NCBI GenBank assembly: GCA_001970955.1
Contig: MPUH01000073.1
Coordinates: 1-64,000 of the forward strand
Source: Stentor coeruleus
Lineage: Eukaryota > Ciliophora > Heterotrichea > Heterotrichida > Stentoridae
Reading direction: 5' to 3'
DNA length: 64,000 nucleotides
Shown here: positions 30,456 through 40,764 of the stretch, one piece after another
Position numbering within the stretch: position 1 is the first letter of the stretch
How the letters are laid out: each line of letters starts with the position of its first letter
Program-made: the position numbers and the translations under genes
The notes under the pieces: model-generated
Told to the model about the DNA's origin: nothing
Databases searched by the model: none
Seen by the model: the letters and a program-made list of their open reading frames with translations, nothing else

Positions 30456-31376
30456 TTAAGTATATCTCCAGCTTCTTGGATCTTCATTTTCATACGAATG
30501 CTTATAAACAACCCCAGTCACCGTAAATATCAATGCAAACATCAAAGCAACCGTCCCTGCCGAAATCAAAATAATTCCTAAGTTAGGATTTTTTCCCCCA
30601 AAAGCACTAGAATTACTAAGTACAATCCATTTTTCTCCATCCCATCCATCAACATCATACTTATTATCCACAACAACTGTCAATTCTCCTTTTTCCACAT
30701 CTTTCTTAATCACACCCCAAAGCTTTCTAAAATTGGAATAAGGCGAAATTTTCATCCAAACAATCAAATGATGATCAATATCCCTCCATTGCTTATCAAC
30801 ATTTTCATTCACCCACATTCTCTTATCATTACTATAAACAATATCATCTTCATCAATATCATACCCTTCAATTCTAAAAGTATCATTAAAAACACTTCTT
30901 GCAATCATCCCACAAGGCCATGCAACATCATCAGGGTCAAGTTCTTTAGCTTTACTTTCATTATAATATCCTATAAAATCTTTATTATGTAAAGCAGGTT
31001 TACAGAAATCTAATTCTTTGGGTAAAATCTTTTTCGCATTGCGTAACTGCGAATAACTTTTCGACCTGACAAAAAGCCTATGGTTCTGATAAAAGTTATT
31101 GAGTTTATAGTAAAAAAAAACAGGTTCTGGGATTTTTTCATCGATTTTTATTGTAAACGTGCATTCTTTACCGATTTCACAAATGTTGTCGTATTGTTTT
31201 GAAACTTCTACAACATTACTGTTGACAACATATATTGGAAATCCGAATGCATAAAATAAAATCCCAGCTATAAGAAAGATAAGAGCTGAAGATTTAGCTG
31301 TATATATTGGTTGGAATGCAGGGAGCTGTTGTTGTTTGAAAGGAGTATTTTCTGGCTTATTTCTGAGCTCAGACAT
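30456..31376 (-). CDS. CDC50/LEM3 family: P4-ATPase (flippase) beta subunit
   Basis: CDC50 proteins are obligate partners of P4-ATPase phospholipid flippases and are needed for ER exit and activity. The 306-residue product fits: a cytosolic N-terminus with FKQQQLPAFQPIYTAKSS, TM1 (~30-52, ALIFLIAGILFYAFGFPIYV), an ectodomain with FFYYKLNNFYQNHRLFVRSK and DVAWPCGMIARSVFNDTF-type family motifs, Cys pairs and N-glycosylation sites, then TM2 (~268-293) and a short tail. It follows a small membrane protein (30-nt gap) and the PLD gene on the same strand. Together these form a tightly packed, membrane-lipid-related trio; shared regulation is only suggested by the spacing. Confidence 0.93.
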   Translation of the reverse strand: MSELRNKPENTPFKQQQLPAFQPIYTAKSSALIFLIAGILFYAFGFPIYVVNSNVVEVSKQYDNICEIGKECTFTIKIDEKIPEPVFFYYKLNNFYQNHRLFVRSKSYSQLRNAKKILPKELDFCKPALHNKDFIGYYNESKAKELDPDDVAWPCGMIARSVFNDTFRIEGYDIDEDDIVYSNDKRMWVNENVDKQWRDIDHHLIVWMKISPYSNFRKLWGVIKKDVEKGELTVVVDNKYDVDGWDGEKWIVLSNSSAFGGKNPNLGIILISAGTVALMFALIFTVTGVVYKHSYENEDPRSWRYT

Positions 31377-31406
31377 TTTTTATTAAGAAGAATTGCTTTA
31401 TTTTTT

Positions 31407-31859
31407 CTAACTATTATTAAGTCTTTGACTCATCTCATGGTTTTCAGATTTGTTTGATCTTACGATATAGCAAGCTACTGCTAGGGCAATGATAAAAACA
31501 AAGATCCCTGATAAAAATATTAATATAAGGCCAATTACTGCATAATAAGTCCAACTATCATCACATTTATTTTCTTTTGAAGTCCAATAAATCCCAAAAA
31601 CTACCCAGATAAAACTAAAAGCTTTAATAATCATGATGATAATCTTATACCACATTGATTGGCTATACACTGAGAAACTTGCAATTATTCCTACTCGAAA
31701 CATGAGTACTGTTGCTTCAATAAAAAGCCATTCTCTTAATGGCTCAGCACATACATCAGTTGCTGTAAAAAATATAATAAACAAGATAAGAGCTGAACGT
31801 GCATAAGAGAAAAGAGCATCAAGTTCAATAGATTTAGGTCCGCTGTATTGAATATCCAT
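31407..31859 (-). CDS. Small four-helix membrane protein
   Basis: The Met at 31859 (MDIQYSGPKSIELD) is preferred, giving 150 residues. An earlier in-frame Met at 31886 adds only a low-complexity MLKYTYTIY. Four hydrophobic segments are clear: ALILFIIFFTATDVC, VLMFRVGIIASFSVY, IIIMIIKAFSFIWVVFGIYW and AVIGLILIFLSGIFVFIIAL. A short polar tail follows. I do not recognise the family. It lies 113 nt after the PLD stop-side end and 30 nt before the CDC50 start, in the same orientation. Confidence 0.7.
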   Translation of the reverse strand: MDIQYSGPKSIELDALFSYARSALILFIIFFTATDVCAEPLREWLFIEATVLMFRVGIIASFSVYSQSMWYKIIIMIIKAFSFIWVVFGIYWTSKENKCDDSWTYYAVIGLILIFLSGIFVFIIALAVACYIVRSNKSENHEMSQRLNNS

Positions 31860-31972
31860 ATATATTGTATAAGTATATTTTAACATTAAACCTAAAACTT
31901 TCTATTAGGTTTGCTATTTGTTATAGTAAGCTAAGTTTCATCTTTCAATTATTTAACATAAACCACAAAAAA

Positions 31973-34963
31973 CTATATAAAACTTTCTTCAGGTATATAA
32001 TACTCTTTGCTAAATATCTTAATTCTCAAATCTTCATCATGCAAAAAGTGCAAGGGAAAGTCAACAATAAACCCTCTGATATCGTTTTTATATTTGAAAT
32101 AATCTTCCAACTTAGCACTGCTTTCAAAGTCCCCCAAATCCCTAAGCGACTGTATTTCATTATCAGGATAGCATCTAAACACATTCTTATAAATTCGTGT
32201 ATTACTTTGAGATATCGATCTTATAAAATGGGTGAACTCTTGCGAAAGTGGATCTCTAAGTATATTCTCATCACTAATCCCCAGAATCTCTTTAAAAATA
32301 TTCGTCCTTAGCGTAAAAGCAAGCTTAGAAACAGCTCTTGTATTTCCAGCAAGTTTACTCATAAGTTTATCTTGATCACTAATAACCATAGCAATCTCAG
32401 AATCATGTCCTCCAACTTGACTTCTATCATTAATATTCGCACTACCAATAATAACTTTTTCATCATCAATAATCATAAGCTTCGAATGAACATAAACAAT
32501 CTCAGTAACAGGCTTTTTATTAAGTAAAGCATGATTTCTTAAACCATAAAAGCTTATATAATCAGAAGGGTCACTAATATTTGGATCTGATAACAATTGT
32601 TTTAAAATCGAATTTTCTCCTCTTGATATTGTAGCATAAAGCCAATGAAGTTGAATCCTAAGTACTGATGCTGCAGCTTCATCTATTCCTCCAGAAAACC
32701 CTGGGAGTAATGGTAAGACAACGATAACTTTGAATTTTTCTTTGTTTAATGCTGCGATTTTAATCCTGTCTACTAAAGCTTGAGCTATAGAATTTTTTAC
32801 TGGATTTCCTGCTGTGCTTGATATAAAGAATTGGTTTTCTATATATATAAAATGATCAGCTTCATCTATAAGGTTTAAATATGCTGTATGGATTGAATGC
32901 TCAGGACGTTCTAAACCAAGTGACCAAGTCCCAGCACTACGAATAACTTGACATTCGCAAGTCCCAACTTCCCCAAGTTCTTTTAATCCTGGCATTAAAA
33001 GGTTTCTAGCCCAAGCTTCATCACCTTCTTTCATATCAGCCTCAAGTTCACTGTATATTTTTTTTTCATCCTCATCTTCTAATCTTGCTTTTATACTCCT
33101 ATCTTCAATACTTGACACTTGAATTGAACTTCTTCTATTAAGCATATCATTACGTGCATCACCAAGTAATGATCCACTTCCTTCTAATAAACTCTCCCTT
33201 TCTTCATAAGATTTCTTGAGTTTTGGTGACATAGCATCTATTGGTATAGCTTTTGGATCATTTTCAGGGTTTTCAATTTTCATGTCAAGTTCAGCAACAT
33301 TGATTCTTTTATGGATTTCACTATTTCCTCTTTGTACTGATGAGTTTTTCTTTTGTGGTTTCCCATGAAATGATGTTTTACTACGAGAAATACTAAGCAC
33401 TGGTTCACTGTTTGTGAAATCATCATTAAAAGCTTTATCTTCTTCATCTAAAGTTTCACGGATTGTGTTAAGATTAGACGCTCCAGTTCGTGGCCTGAGG
33501 ATGATTTTATCTTTATGGTAATTTCCTGTTATATCAGTCATTACATGGTTCCATAATTCAACAAAATGCATCGCAATATCTGATGCAACTTTCCCTACAG
33601 CTTCAACTGCTATATCATGCCAAGGCATTCTAGGAATTTCTTGTCTATTAACACTATCAGCTTGCCAATCTTGAACATTAACAAAATCAGCTTCTCGAGC
33701 ATTTGAATAATCAATACCATTCCACCAATATGGTTCTTGACAATCTACAAGCCTATGTTCTTGAGTATCCATACGACCATAACATAAATCTAACCCACCA
33801 ATAAAAGCAATTTCTTGATCAATACAAACAATTTTCTCATGATGACTCCATAAAAATTCCCCTCCAACAACTGATCTATGTGGATGTCTGACAACTTTTA
33901 TATTCACATTTCTTTTTTGTAGTGAGTTTTTTGTATGAAGCGAATTCAAAGTTAAAGCAAAACTTACTTCTTTGTATACATGGATAAATACAGATACACC
34001 ACGGTCTGCTATAGTCCCAAGGACTTCTACAACTTGTGAATTTGGGTATTTGTTTGAAGGGCGTTTTAGGTATAGTTCAGGACTTAGCCACCAGTCTGTA
34101 ATAAAAACTTCCCTTTGTGCCCTAAGAAGTTTCTCACATACTTCATTATAATAATAAATCCCATCAACATACCATCTAACTTTGTTTTTTTTCCGTATTG
34201 GAAATGAAGATTCATATCTATGTTCTTCTGATTGCCATTCAGATTCTTCTTTTGCAGATTTGATTTCTGAAAACCACTCTTCCATTTTCTGTTCACTTCC
34301 TGCTCTAAATGTAAAATTCCTATTATTTGTGCTTATAAGAATCCCATCGTTATACCCAGTTTGCTTAATTCCTTTAACAACTTCGAATCTTCCTTTAAAC
34401 ATTAACACTTCATGTAGATTCCCCCTCATGTGATTTGATAAATACCCAACCATATTATCTCTTACAATAAGCCATCTACGTTGAAGCCTTTTACAATGTT
34501 TTGTACAATTAAAACAATGCTGTTCATTACCAACACGACCTCCTGTACGTTTATCTACATATCCTTCTTTACGTTTTTTTGTCGTATCGGTAAAAGATAA
34601 AACACTTACTTCAAAGAATTCCCATACACATGGAAGGTTTCTAAGACTTTCGTTTTTTAAGATCTCTGTTAAATATGCTTCTAGACATAAAAGCTGGTTT
34701 TCTTCTGAAGAATTTTTGAAGTCTAAATCTGTTGGAAGCTCTGGGATTTGGTCTCTTAGCTCTGGAATGGATTTTAAATTACCGTGAAGTTCGATAAATT
34801 CTTGATAAGTACGGGTTATAGACCATTTGAAATCAGGCTTTTCTGGAAGGAAGACTTTGTAGCGGAAAATACGACTGTGGATTCTTTTGGATTCTGGGAC
34901 TAAGGCTACGTGGAGAACAGAACTTCCTTGAACTTTTGCATTGAAATAGATATTAGTCTCCAT
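31973..34963 (-). CDS. Phospholipase D with PX and PH domains (PLD1/2, PLD-zeta type)
   Basis: It hydrolyses phosphatidylcholine to phosphatidic acid and choline. The 996-residue product has a PX domain (~15-120, ITRTYQEFIELHGNLKSIPE), a PH domain (~150-235, RRWLIVRDNMVGYLSNHMRG) and a catalytic core with both HKD motifs. HKD1 near residue 370 is HHEKIVCIDQEIAFIGGLDL. HKD2 near 825 is VHSKLMIIDDEKVIIGSANI, followed by NDRSQVGGHDSEIA. An inserted ~170-residue Ser/acidic loop lies between the halves (~480-660), as in animal PLD1. All catalytic residues are present, so it should be active and recruited to phosphoinositide membranes. It heads a three-gene minus-strand run with CDC50. Confidence 0.95.
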   Translation of the reverse strand: METNIYFNAKVQGSSVLHVALVPESKRIHSRIFRYKVFLPEKPDFKWSITRTYQEFIELHGNLKSIPELRDQIPELPTDLDFKNSSEENQLLCLEAYLTEILKNESLRNLPCVWEFFEVSVLSFTDTTKKRKEGYVDKRTGGRVGNEQHCFNCTKHCKRLQRRWLIVRDNMVGYLSNHMRGNLHEVLMFKGRFEVVKGIKQTGYNDGILISTNNRNFTFRAGSEQKMEEWFSEIKSAKEESEWQSEEHRYESSFPIRKKNKVRWYVDGIYYYNEVCEKLLRAQREVFITDWWLSPELYLKRPSNKYPNSQVVEVLGTIADRGVSVFIHVYKEVSFALTLNSLHTKNSLQKRNVNIKVVRHPHRSVVGGEFLWSHHEKIVCIDQEIAFIGGLDLCYGRMDTQEHRLVDCQEPYWWNGIDYSNAREADFVNVQDWQADSVNRQEIPRMPWHDIAVEAVGKVASDIAMHFVELWNHVMTDITGNYHKDKIILRPRTGASNLNTIRETLDEEDKAFNDDFTNSEPVLSISRSKTSFHGKPQKKNSSVQRGNSEIHKRINVAELDMKIENPENDPKAIPIDAMSPKLKKSYEERESLLEGSGSLLGDARNDMLNRRSSIQVSSIEDRSIKARLEDEDEKKIYSELEADMKEGDEAWARNLLMPGLKELGEVGTCECQVIRSAGTWSLGLERPEHSIHTAYLNLIDEADHFIYIENQFFISSTAGNPVKNSIAQALVDRIKIAALNKEKFKVIVVLPLLPGFSGGIDEAAASVLRIQLHWLYATISRGENSILKQLLSDPNISDPSDYISFYGLRNHALLNKKPVTEIVYVHSKLMIIDDEKVIIGSANINDRSQVGGHDSEIAMVISDQDKLMSKLAGNTRAVSKLAFTLRTNIFKEILGISDENILRDPLSQEFTHFIRSISQSNTRIYKNVFRCYPDNEIQSLRDLGDFESSAKLEDYFKYKNDIRGFIVDFPLHFLHDEDLRIKIFSKEYYIPEESFI

Positions 34964-35579
34964 ATTACTATGATATATTTTAGAAGATGAAAGGTTTTTG
35001 AAAAGATGATAAGGATATTGGGAAAAAGCTATGATGATGAATTGAAAATTTTTGGATAGATGGAAGGTGTGATGGCTATAGAGGAAATTTGTTGGTGCTG
35101 GTTTTTGATGAAGAAATGGGATAAGGAGATTAATTTTGATATAGGAAGTTTGATTGAAAGGGATGAAAGTAATTAAAGAATGGAGGAAAATTTTATTGGA
35201 TTTAAGGAATGTTTGATATAAAAATTTTAAATCAGGATGGAAATGGAGATTTTTGATTAGAGGATTTGTGGAGATATTGGCTTCAGGGATAAGATAATGT
35301 TTGGAGATATCTTAATTTTAAAAAACTAAAAAAAATACTTAAATTCTTATTTCCAATAGAGCAACTACCAAAAAATAGCTTCCACTCCAAACCTCATCAT
35401 CCATATAACAAACTCCAAACACTAATACCATAAAAATTTCTTATCACTTCATAAAAAATCCAATTTTTCATATAATCCCAAATCAAAATTTTTAAATCTT
35501 CCAAATCTTCCAATCCACCTTACTCAAAAAAATAATCATAAAAAATCAATATTAACTATAATATTAAATATTGACTATC
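34964..35579. other. Minus-strand tandem spacer with G-to-C switch
   Basis: 5' flank of PLD (left) and 3' flank of the CIMIP2-like gene (right). 35221-35280 has 17 G and 1 C; 35461-35520 has 16 C and no G. The switch is near 35.32 kb. No gene is seen. Confidence 0.55.
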
Positions 35580-36091
35580 TTAACTACTTCTTGCAGCTTT
35601 TCTAGCTTCTTCATAAGAAAGCATAATTTCAGAACCTGAATCTTGATTAAATTCTTTGAAATTTTCTACATTCTCACTATCTAATCCACCTTGACAAATG
35701 CTTACACCACCAGATACCCTTTGTCCAAAAAATTTAGATATAGTTTCTGAAGATATTTGAGATAAGGATCTATTGGGGGTTCAGGATATTCTTTAGGTCT
35801 AAAAGGTATTACATTTATCCTTAACTGATTAGTATAATTATCTTGAGCTATAGATTTATACTTTTATTCTGAAGGAGCATCTCTACTTTTATTATGGGTA
35901 CCAAGTTATGAAATTTCAGTTATTTTCCCATAAGTTTTATCAAAAAGGTTTTCAGCCTTCGCTCCAGGAATGAACCCTTGGTAGTTTGGAATATGCGAAT
36001 ACTTTACTGGTACTGGACCAACTTCTTTAAGTGCTGGGTTTTTAGGGATATGCCCAGTATAGCCTGGTAAATGTCCTTGACGTTCAATCAT
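35580..36091 (-). pseudogene. CIMIP2/FAM166-like ciliary inner-microtubule protein gene, disrupted or recoded
   Basis: CIMIP2-family proteins bind the lumen of axonemal doublet microtubules. The N-terminal 61 residues match the family: HLPGYTGHIPKNP, then HIPNYQGFIPGAKAENLFDK, then TYGKITEIS. An in-frame TAA follows, but protein-like sequence continues in the same frame (YKSIAQDNYTNQLRINVIPF) to a second TAA, both at positions where CAA would fit. After a run of five C near 35780 the frame changes; a sixth C would join it to GQRVSGGVSICQGG and a final stretch ending EEARKAARSS with TAA at 35580-35582. The total would be about 170 residues. No 15-17-nt intron explains the stops. It is a decaying gene, an assembly-error locus, or a case of TAA readthrough. 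Confidence 0.65.
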
Positions 36092-36502
36092 ATTTATAAC
36101 ACATTTAAATTTATAACTTTGGGTTTGAGGATCTTAGATAAGGATTTATGAGTTTTTATTATGGCTCGGGGGGATTGATTGTTGAAATTCTTCAGAAGAT
36201 TTTTTAGGATTTTTATGTTAGATAATATGGGATTTTATATTTTAATAGAATACAGAAACCAAGTTGCTGTTTTGATGATTTTTATAAAAGAGGATTTTTT
36301 AATTTTTGTTATGGGTTTTTGATGTTTTATATATAAATTTACACTACAAAACAAAAACTACAAAAAAAATCATATCTTAGGATTTAATCTATTACTGTCA
36401 TCTCAATATAAGTATTCATCTACAAAATCACTTCCCGCCTTCTTGCTCCCTGCTGTCCATAATCTCTGAAGTCTTATTTAAATTTTCAAAGATTATAATA
36501 AT
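36092..36502. promoter_or_regulatory. Divergent spacer
   Basis: Between the minus start at 36091 and the plus start at 36503. Left of ~36.33 kb it is G-rich and C-poor, right of it C-rich and G-poor. No gene is seen. Confidence 0.5.
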
Positions 36503-36826
36503 ATGGCAGATAACCAAATGACTCTTTCAATAGCTTCAATCGATCAAAACCATCGAGTTCTAGACCTCCGAGCACGATCACACCGAAATACTGACTCATC
36601 AGATCGAAAGTCGCACAATCATAGATGTAAATCTCAAGAAAAATTCAGTTTTGATCATAACCACTTTACCCATTCAAAAGTTATAAAAGCTGTGCACAAT
36701 ATTCCCCATGAAACTGTGAATCATCATGAGCACAAGCATATACATGAAGAACATCATCGTACTGTTGTTATAAAGAAAAGGTTAGTATCTGAAAATATAT
36801 TATTAGATACTTTTCCTGAGGAATAA
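36503..36826 (+). CDS. Small histidine-rich protein
   Basis: The 107-residue product is soluble and has no recognised domain. Its central and C-terminal parts are rich in His (NHHEHKHIHEEHHRTVVIKK) and Ser/Arg, which might bind metal ions, but this composition alone proves nothing. The N-terminus MADNQMTLSIASIDQNHRVL has no signal peptide. It stands alone between two long skewed spacers. Probably real from its codon pattern and the usual C-rich 5' flank. Confidence 0.55.
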   Translation: MADNQMTLSIASIDQNHRVLDLRARSHRNTDSSDRKSHNHRCKSQEKFSFDHNHFTHSKVIKAVHNIPHETVNHHEHKHIHEEHHRTVVIKKRLVSENILLDTFPEE

Positions 36827-37596
36827 CTCATAATAAATAGATATATATACATAAAAAGGTTAGGTGCATATGTTTTGGAAAGTTAGGGATTGAAAGGAAA
36901 TTTTTAATTTGTATATGTGAATATGGGAGATTATTTAAGGGAGTAAAGCAAGTTTTAAAGTTTTTATATGAAATTTTATAATATTGAGATAAGAAAAAGA
37001 AGATGATAGAAAGTAGATGATGTGAAAGTTAGGTTTTCGTTTAGGAGAAGTAGTTTTACAATAATTTTGGTCTGATTATATGAAAAATTTTGATTTTTAT
37101 AAGTTGATGATTTATAAAACTTAATGATATAAGGTGAAAGGATGATTTTTTTTATAAGAATAAAAGGAATGATAATCTAAGTAACAAAATATTATCTTCT
37201 AAACTAAATCAAAATCATAATAATCTAAAAAAATAAAAGGAATGATAATCTAAGTAACAAAATATTATCTTCTAAACTAAATCAAAATCATAATAATCTA
37301 AAAATCCTATTAAAATTTCCTACACTTATCAAAACCAAAAATACCATCAACACTCCTTCAATTAGAAATAAAACTTAATTACCCCTAAATAATGCATCGA
37401 ATAATAAAACACATCAACACCTATATAAATATTTCATACAAATCTTCCGAACTAAATCATTTTTTCTTTACAATTCCCATAAAAACCACTTCAAAACTCA
37501 CTCCTAACGATAAAAACCATCCAAATCCGATATCATAAAATTTTTCCAAACAATTTCATTTTCTCCATAGACATTACAATTTTAAAGAAAACTATA
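36827..37596. other. Tandem plus-strand spacer
   Basis: G-rich and C-poor up to ~37.15 kb, then a 73-bp tandem duplication (next entry), then C-rich and G-poor to the GPCR start. No gene is seen. Confidence 0.55.
37159..37305. repeat. 73-bp direct tandem duplication without N
   Basis: Bases 37159-37231 repeat at 37232-37305 almost exactly and directly adjacent. It lies exactly at the G-rich to C-rich switch of the spacer. It may be a genuine tandem duplication or a collapsed version of the contig-join artefact seen elsewhere. Confidence 0.8.
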
Positions 37597-38487
37597 ATGA
37601 GTGATGATTCAAAATACGACTATTCCCTCGATGATCAAAACAAAATATTCATCGGCAACGCAGCCGCAGGTTCACTGAGTATAATGGGTTGTACATTCAT
37701 CATAGTAATATTTTTTTCTTACCCTTCCCTACGTAAACTACCGTTTAGGTTAATATTCTACCTAACAATTGCAGATCTAGGAAACTCAATAGGAACAATA
37801 ATGCCTTATATGAATGGTAATATCTATTGTCAAATACAAGGATATTTTGTAAGCTATTTTGGGTTATCTTCAATATTATGGTGTGCTTTTATAGCTCATG
37901 CTATAAACGTCGCTATTATTTCACAACAAAAAATTGACAAATACGAAAAGATATACTTATTTTTAGGCTATATTATGCCTCTTTTAACTTTTTTAGTGCT
38001 TATACACAAAGAATATGAAGTTTCTCTTGGGGTATGTTGGATTAAACAAACAAATAAACTTAATAATGAACATAATATAGAAATTATATTGAGAATGATA
38101 ACTTATTATATACCATTGCTTATTATACTTATTTATGTATGTGCACAACATATTAGGGTGATTTTTGCTATAAAAAGGTCAGATGTTTTAGAAGAGGATT
38201 CGAAAAAAATAAGTTTGATATTAATTATGAAACTTAAGATTTACCCGATGATTATGGTTATGTTTTTGTTGCCTATAACAATTATTAGGCTTACGAGTTT
38301 TAGTGCAACTCCTAGATGGAGTCTAACACTACTTGCTGATGTTGGGGTTGGGCTGAATGGGTTTATTAATTCGATTGTTTATGGACTGACTCAAGAGGTT
38401 AGAAACGAACTTTCAAAGACTTTTTGTAAAAGAAAAGAAATTGAGTTGCTTACGATTGAAGATCAAAGTGAGCTAGAAAATGAATAA
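37597..38487 (+). CDS. Seven-TM receptor of the cAMP-receptor-like (class E) type
   Basis: The 296-residue product has seven helices and resembles Dictyostelium cAR-like receptors. TM1 is AAGSLSIMGCTFIIVIFF. TM2 carries FYLTIADLGNSIGTI. TM3 follows a Cys (YCQIQGYFVSYFGLSSILWC) and ends at WCAFIAHAINVAII. A second extracellular Cys lies in GVCWIKQ. TM7 and the start of the tail carry NSIVYGLTQEVRNEL, the usual end of this class. The acidic C-tail is short. It is expected in the plasma or ciliary membrane coupling to a G protein. The ligand is not predictable. Confidence 0.85.
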   Translation: MSDDSKYDYSLDDQNKIFIGNAAAGSLSIMGCTFIIVIFFSYPSLRKLPFRLIFYLTIADLGNSIGTIMPYMNGNIYCQIQGYFVSYFGLSSILWCAFIAHAINVAIISQQKIDKYEKIYLFLGYIMPLLTFLVLIHKEYEVSLGVCWIKQTNKLNNEHNIEIILRMITYYIPLLIILIYVCAQHIRVIFAIKRSDVLEEDSKKISLILIMKLKIYPMIMVMFLLPITIIRLTSFSATPRWSLTLLADVGVGLNGFINSIVYGLTQEVRNELSKTFCKRKEIELLTIEDQSELENE

Positions 38488-38853
38488 TTAATTTATGGAT
38501 AGTTTAATTTTATTATTGAATTTGTTTTATTAAGTAAGTTTAAATGTGCTTTTTTTGTTTATTTATAAATTTTGATGTGTGTTTTGTATAAATGATAGGA
38601 TTTTTTGTTATAAAAAATGAAGTGGTAATAAGGTTTTTTGTTTTAAAATTACCTTTTATATTGAGTAACGTAATTTTTTTATATAATAAACTTTGGATAT
38701 GAATTTAAAGATTCCNTTTATAAATTTTGATGTGTGTTTTGTATAAATGATAGGATTTTTTGTTATAAAAAATGAAGTGGCAATAAGGTTTTTTGTTTTA
38801 AAATTACCTTTTATATTGAGTAACGTAATTTTTTTATATAATAAACTTTGGAT
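38488..38853. promoter_or_regulatory. Spacer upstream of TTLL with an assembly duplication
   Basis: G/T-rich and C-poor 3' flank of the GPCR gene, with a 154-bp single-N duplication covering the TTLL promoter and start (next entry). If one copy is removed, the true spacer is only about 210 bp. Confidence 0.6.
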
Positions 38854-38870
38854 ATGAATTTAAAGATTCC
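38562..38870. repeat. 154-bp duplication around a single N (assembly seam)
   Basis: 38562-38715 recurs at 38717-38870 around N 38716, with one T/C difference. Both copies include the TTLL start codon region, so the left copy's ATG should not be taken as a second gene. Confidence 0.9.
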
Positions 38871-40764
38871 TATCATCATATCTAATAAAAACGTTCATTC
38901 AAATACTTCATGCAATCCAAATATTTATATGATAAAAAATAATAATATGCAAGATTTTATTTGCGTAAACAGCATGAAAAAATCTAAAAGATCACTAAGC
39001 GAAAAACAAATCACAGACGTAGAAAAACTCCGCAAGTGCCTAAATCTACAAAAAGACGTAATGAAAAGTTTTCTAAATCTCTATACCAAAACTGAAAACC
39101 CTCGAAAACAGCCAAACTCCAAAAAACCAGCCTGTGAGCTTTCAGTCAAACGTTGCCCAAACGCATTCTTACAAATAATCGCATCCCCATACCTCTCATC
39201 AAAACTAGTAATTAACAATAAACTCGGAGTTCTCGATAAAACCCAAGAAGTTAAAAAACCTCAGAAACCTGTGAAAATATTAGAAAAATGCAGTACTTCT
39301 ATTTTTAAATCCAGAAACAATCTAAGCATCAGCAGCATCAACATAGAACCTAAAATCCTCCGTCCTCAAAAACCTTTTGACATATGGAAATATCACAACA
39401 AAATCCCAGTTGACACAAAAATTTTCATTATAAAAGGTAAATACCCAGACATGCGTGCATCATTATTAAAACGAGGTTGGATAGAAAATCCAAATAATGA
39501 GAGTATATTTTATGATTTAAAATGGTCAAGAAGTGCTAGGGTCCCAGTATCAATAAATGACTGGCAATTATACAATCATTTCCCTCGTAATCTTCAATTA
39601 ACAGCAAAGTGGAATTTATGTAAAAACCTCAATAAACAGATTTTAAAACCAAATGGGAAAAGTAGTTTGCATTTTTTCCCAAGATGTTTTAGGCTTAACG
39701 ATAAAGGGTTTCAAAAATTTGTCGAGTACTACAAAATTGTATTTTCCACATCGATGCTTAAAGAGACTATAAGCGATTTTAGTATTTATCATTATGAAAA
39801 AATAGCTGCTTCAGTACAAATAAGTAAAAGATGGGCAGGGAAATTGAAATTTGGTATTGATGATGAGGAATATGGGATAGTATTATGTAATGATTGGAGG
39901 ATTTTATCATCAGATGATATAAAAACAATAGGTACTTATTATACAAGATATTATAAAGATGAGAATATATATGAATTAGCAGAGAAAATCAATGAAGATT
40001 TAAAAACCTTAGACCCACAATATTATATAAATGGGACTAAGAATATTTGGATTATCAAACCTGGACAGAAATCTAGAGGTAGAGATATAAGCATTCATAC
40101 ACGTATTAGGGATATATATGATTATACAAATAGTTCAGATATGTGTGTAGTTCAAAAATATATAGAAAACCCTTTGTTAATCAATTCAAAAAAATTCGAT
40201 ATAAGACAGTGGGTTTTGGTTTCTAATAATGACCCTTTGACTATATGGATATTTAAAGAATGTTATTTAAGATTTACTATTAATGATTATTCGAATTCAG
40301 AACTTGGAAATGTTTTTACACATCTTACTAATAACTCGATATCAAAAAAATCAAAAGAATTTAATAAAGCTGAGATACAAGGATGCATGTGGAGTCTTAA
40401 ATCTTTTGAGGAGTATTTGATGAATGAGTTTGAATACGATGTGTGGAATATAAAAATTTTACCTGATATTAAAAGGATTGTTAAAAGGTCATTAATTTCT
40501 GTTGGGAATTTAGGTAGGAAGAATAGTTTTGAACTTTTTGGATATGATTTGATGGTGGATAATAATTTGAATACTTGGCTTATTGAGATTAACTCAAGTC
40601 CAGCTATGGATTATAGTACGGTAAATTATATTTAGCCTATTACGGAAAATCTTGTTAAACGAGTTATGGAGGATATTGTTAAAGTTATTGTAGATTATGC
40701 TGCGGATATATCGGTAGACACAGGAAGCTTTGAGCTTATTTATACAGGAAAACAGAAGAAGTAA
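38854..40764 (+). CDS. Tubulin tyrosine ligase-like enzyme (TTLL3/8/10 glycylase-like; one intron)
   Basis: ATP-grasp ligase that adds amino acids, here probably glycine, to tubulin tails in cilia. The start is ATG 38854 (MNLKIPIIISNKN). Removing the 15-nt intron 40621-40635 extends the end from DYSTP into ITENLVKRVMEDIVKVIVDY, the usual TTLL C-terminal helix, to TAA 40762-40764 (631 residues). Core motifs: WIIKPGQKSRGRDI (ATP/loop), VVQKYIENPLLI, KFDIRQWVLVSNNDPLTIWI, THLTNNSI, and ELFGYDLMVDNNLNTWLIEI with NSSPAM (Mg/ATP). The ~200-residue N-terminus is divergent and basic. Assignment as TTLL is firm; the glycylase subtype is inferred from the RGRDI and RQW motifs. Confidence 0.92.
40621..40635 (+). 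other. 15-nt intron of the TTLL gene
   Basis: GTAAATTATATTTAG ends in an in-frame TAG. Removal adds 42 codons of conserved TTLL C-terminus. Confidence 0.93.

Noticed and set aside
35880-35896. A 16-nt intron (GTACCCATAATAAAAG) in the CIMIP2-like gene
   Set aside because: A TAA precedes it in frame and removal leads to a new TAG shortly after, so it does not rescue the frame.
38848-38853. TTLL start two codons earlier
   Set aside because: The codon there is TTG; the first ATG is at 38854.
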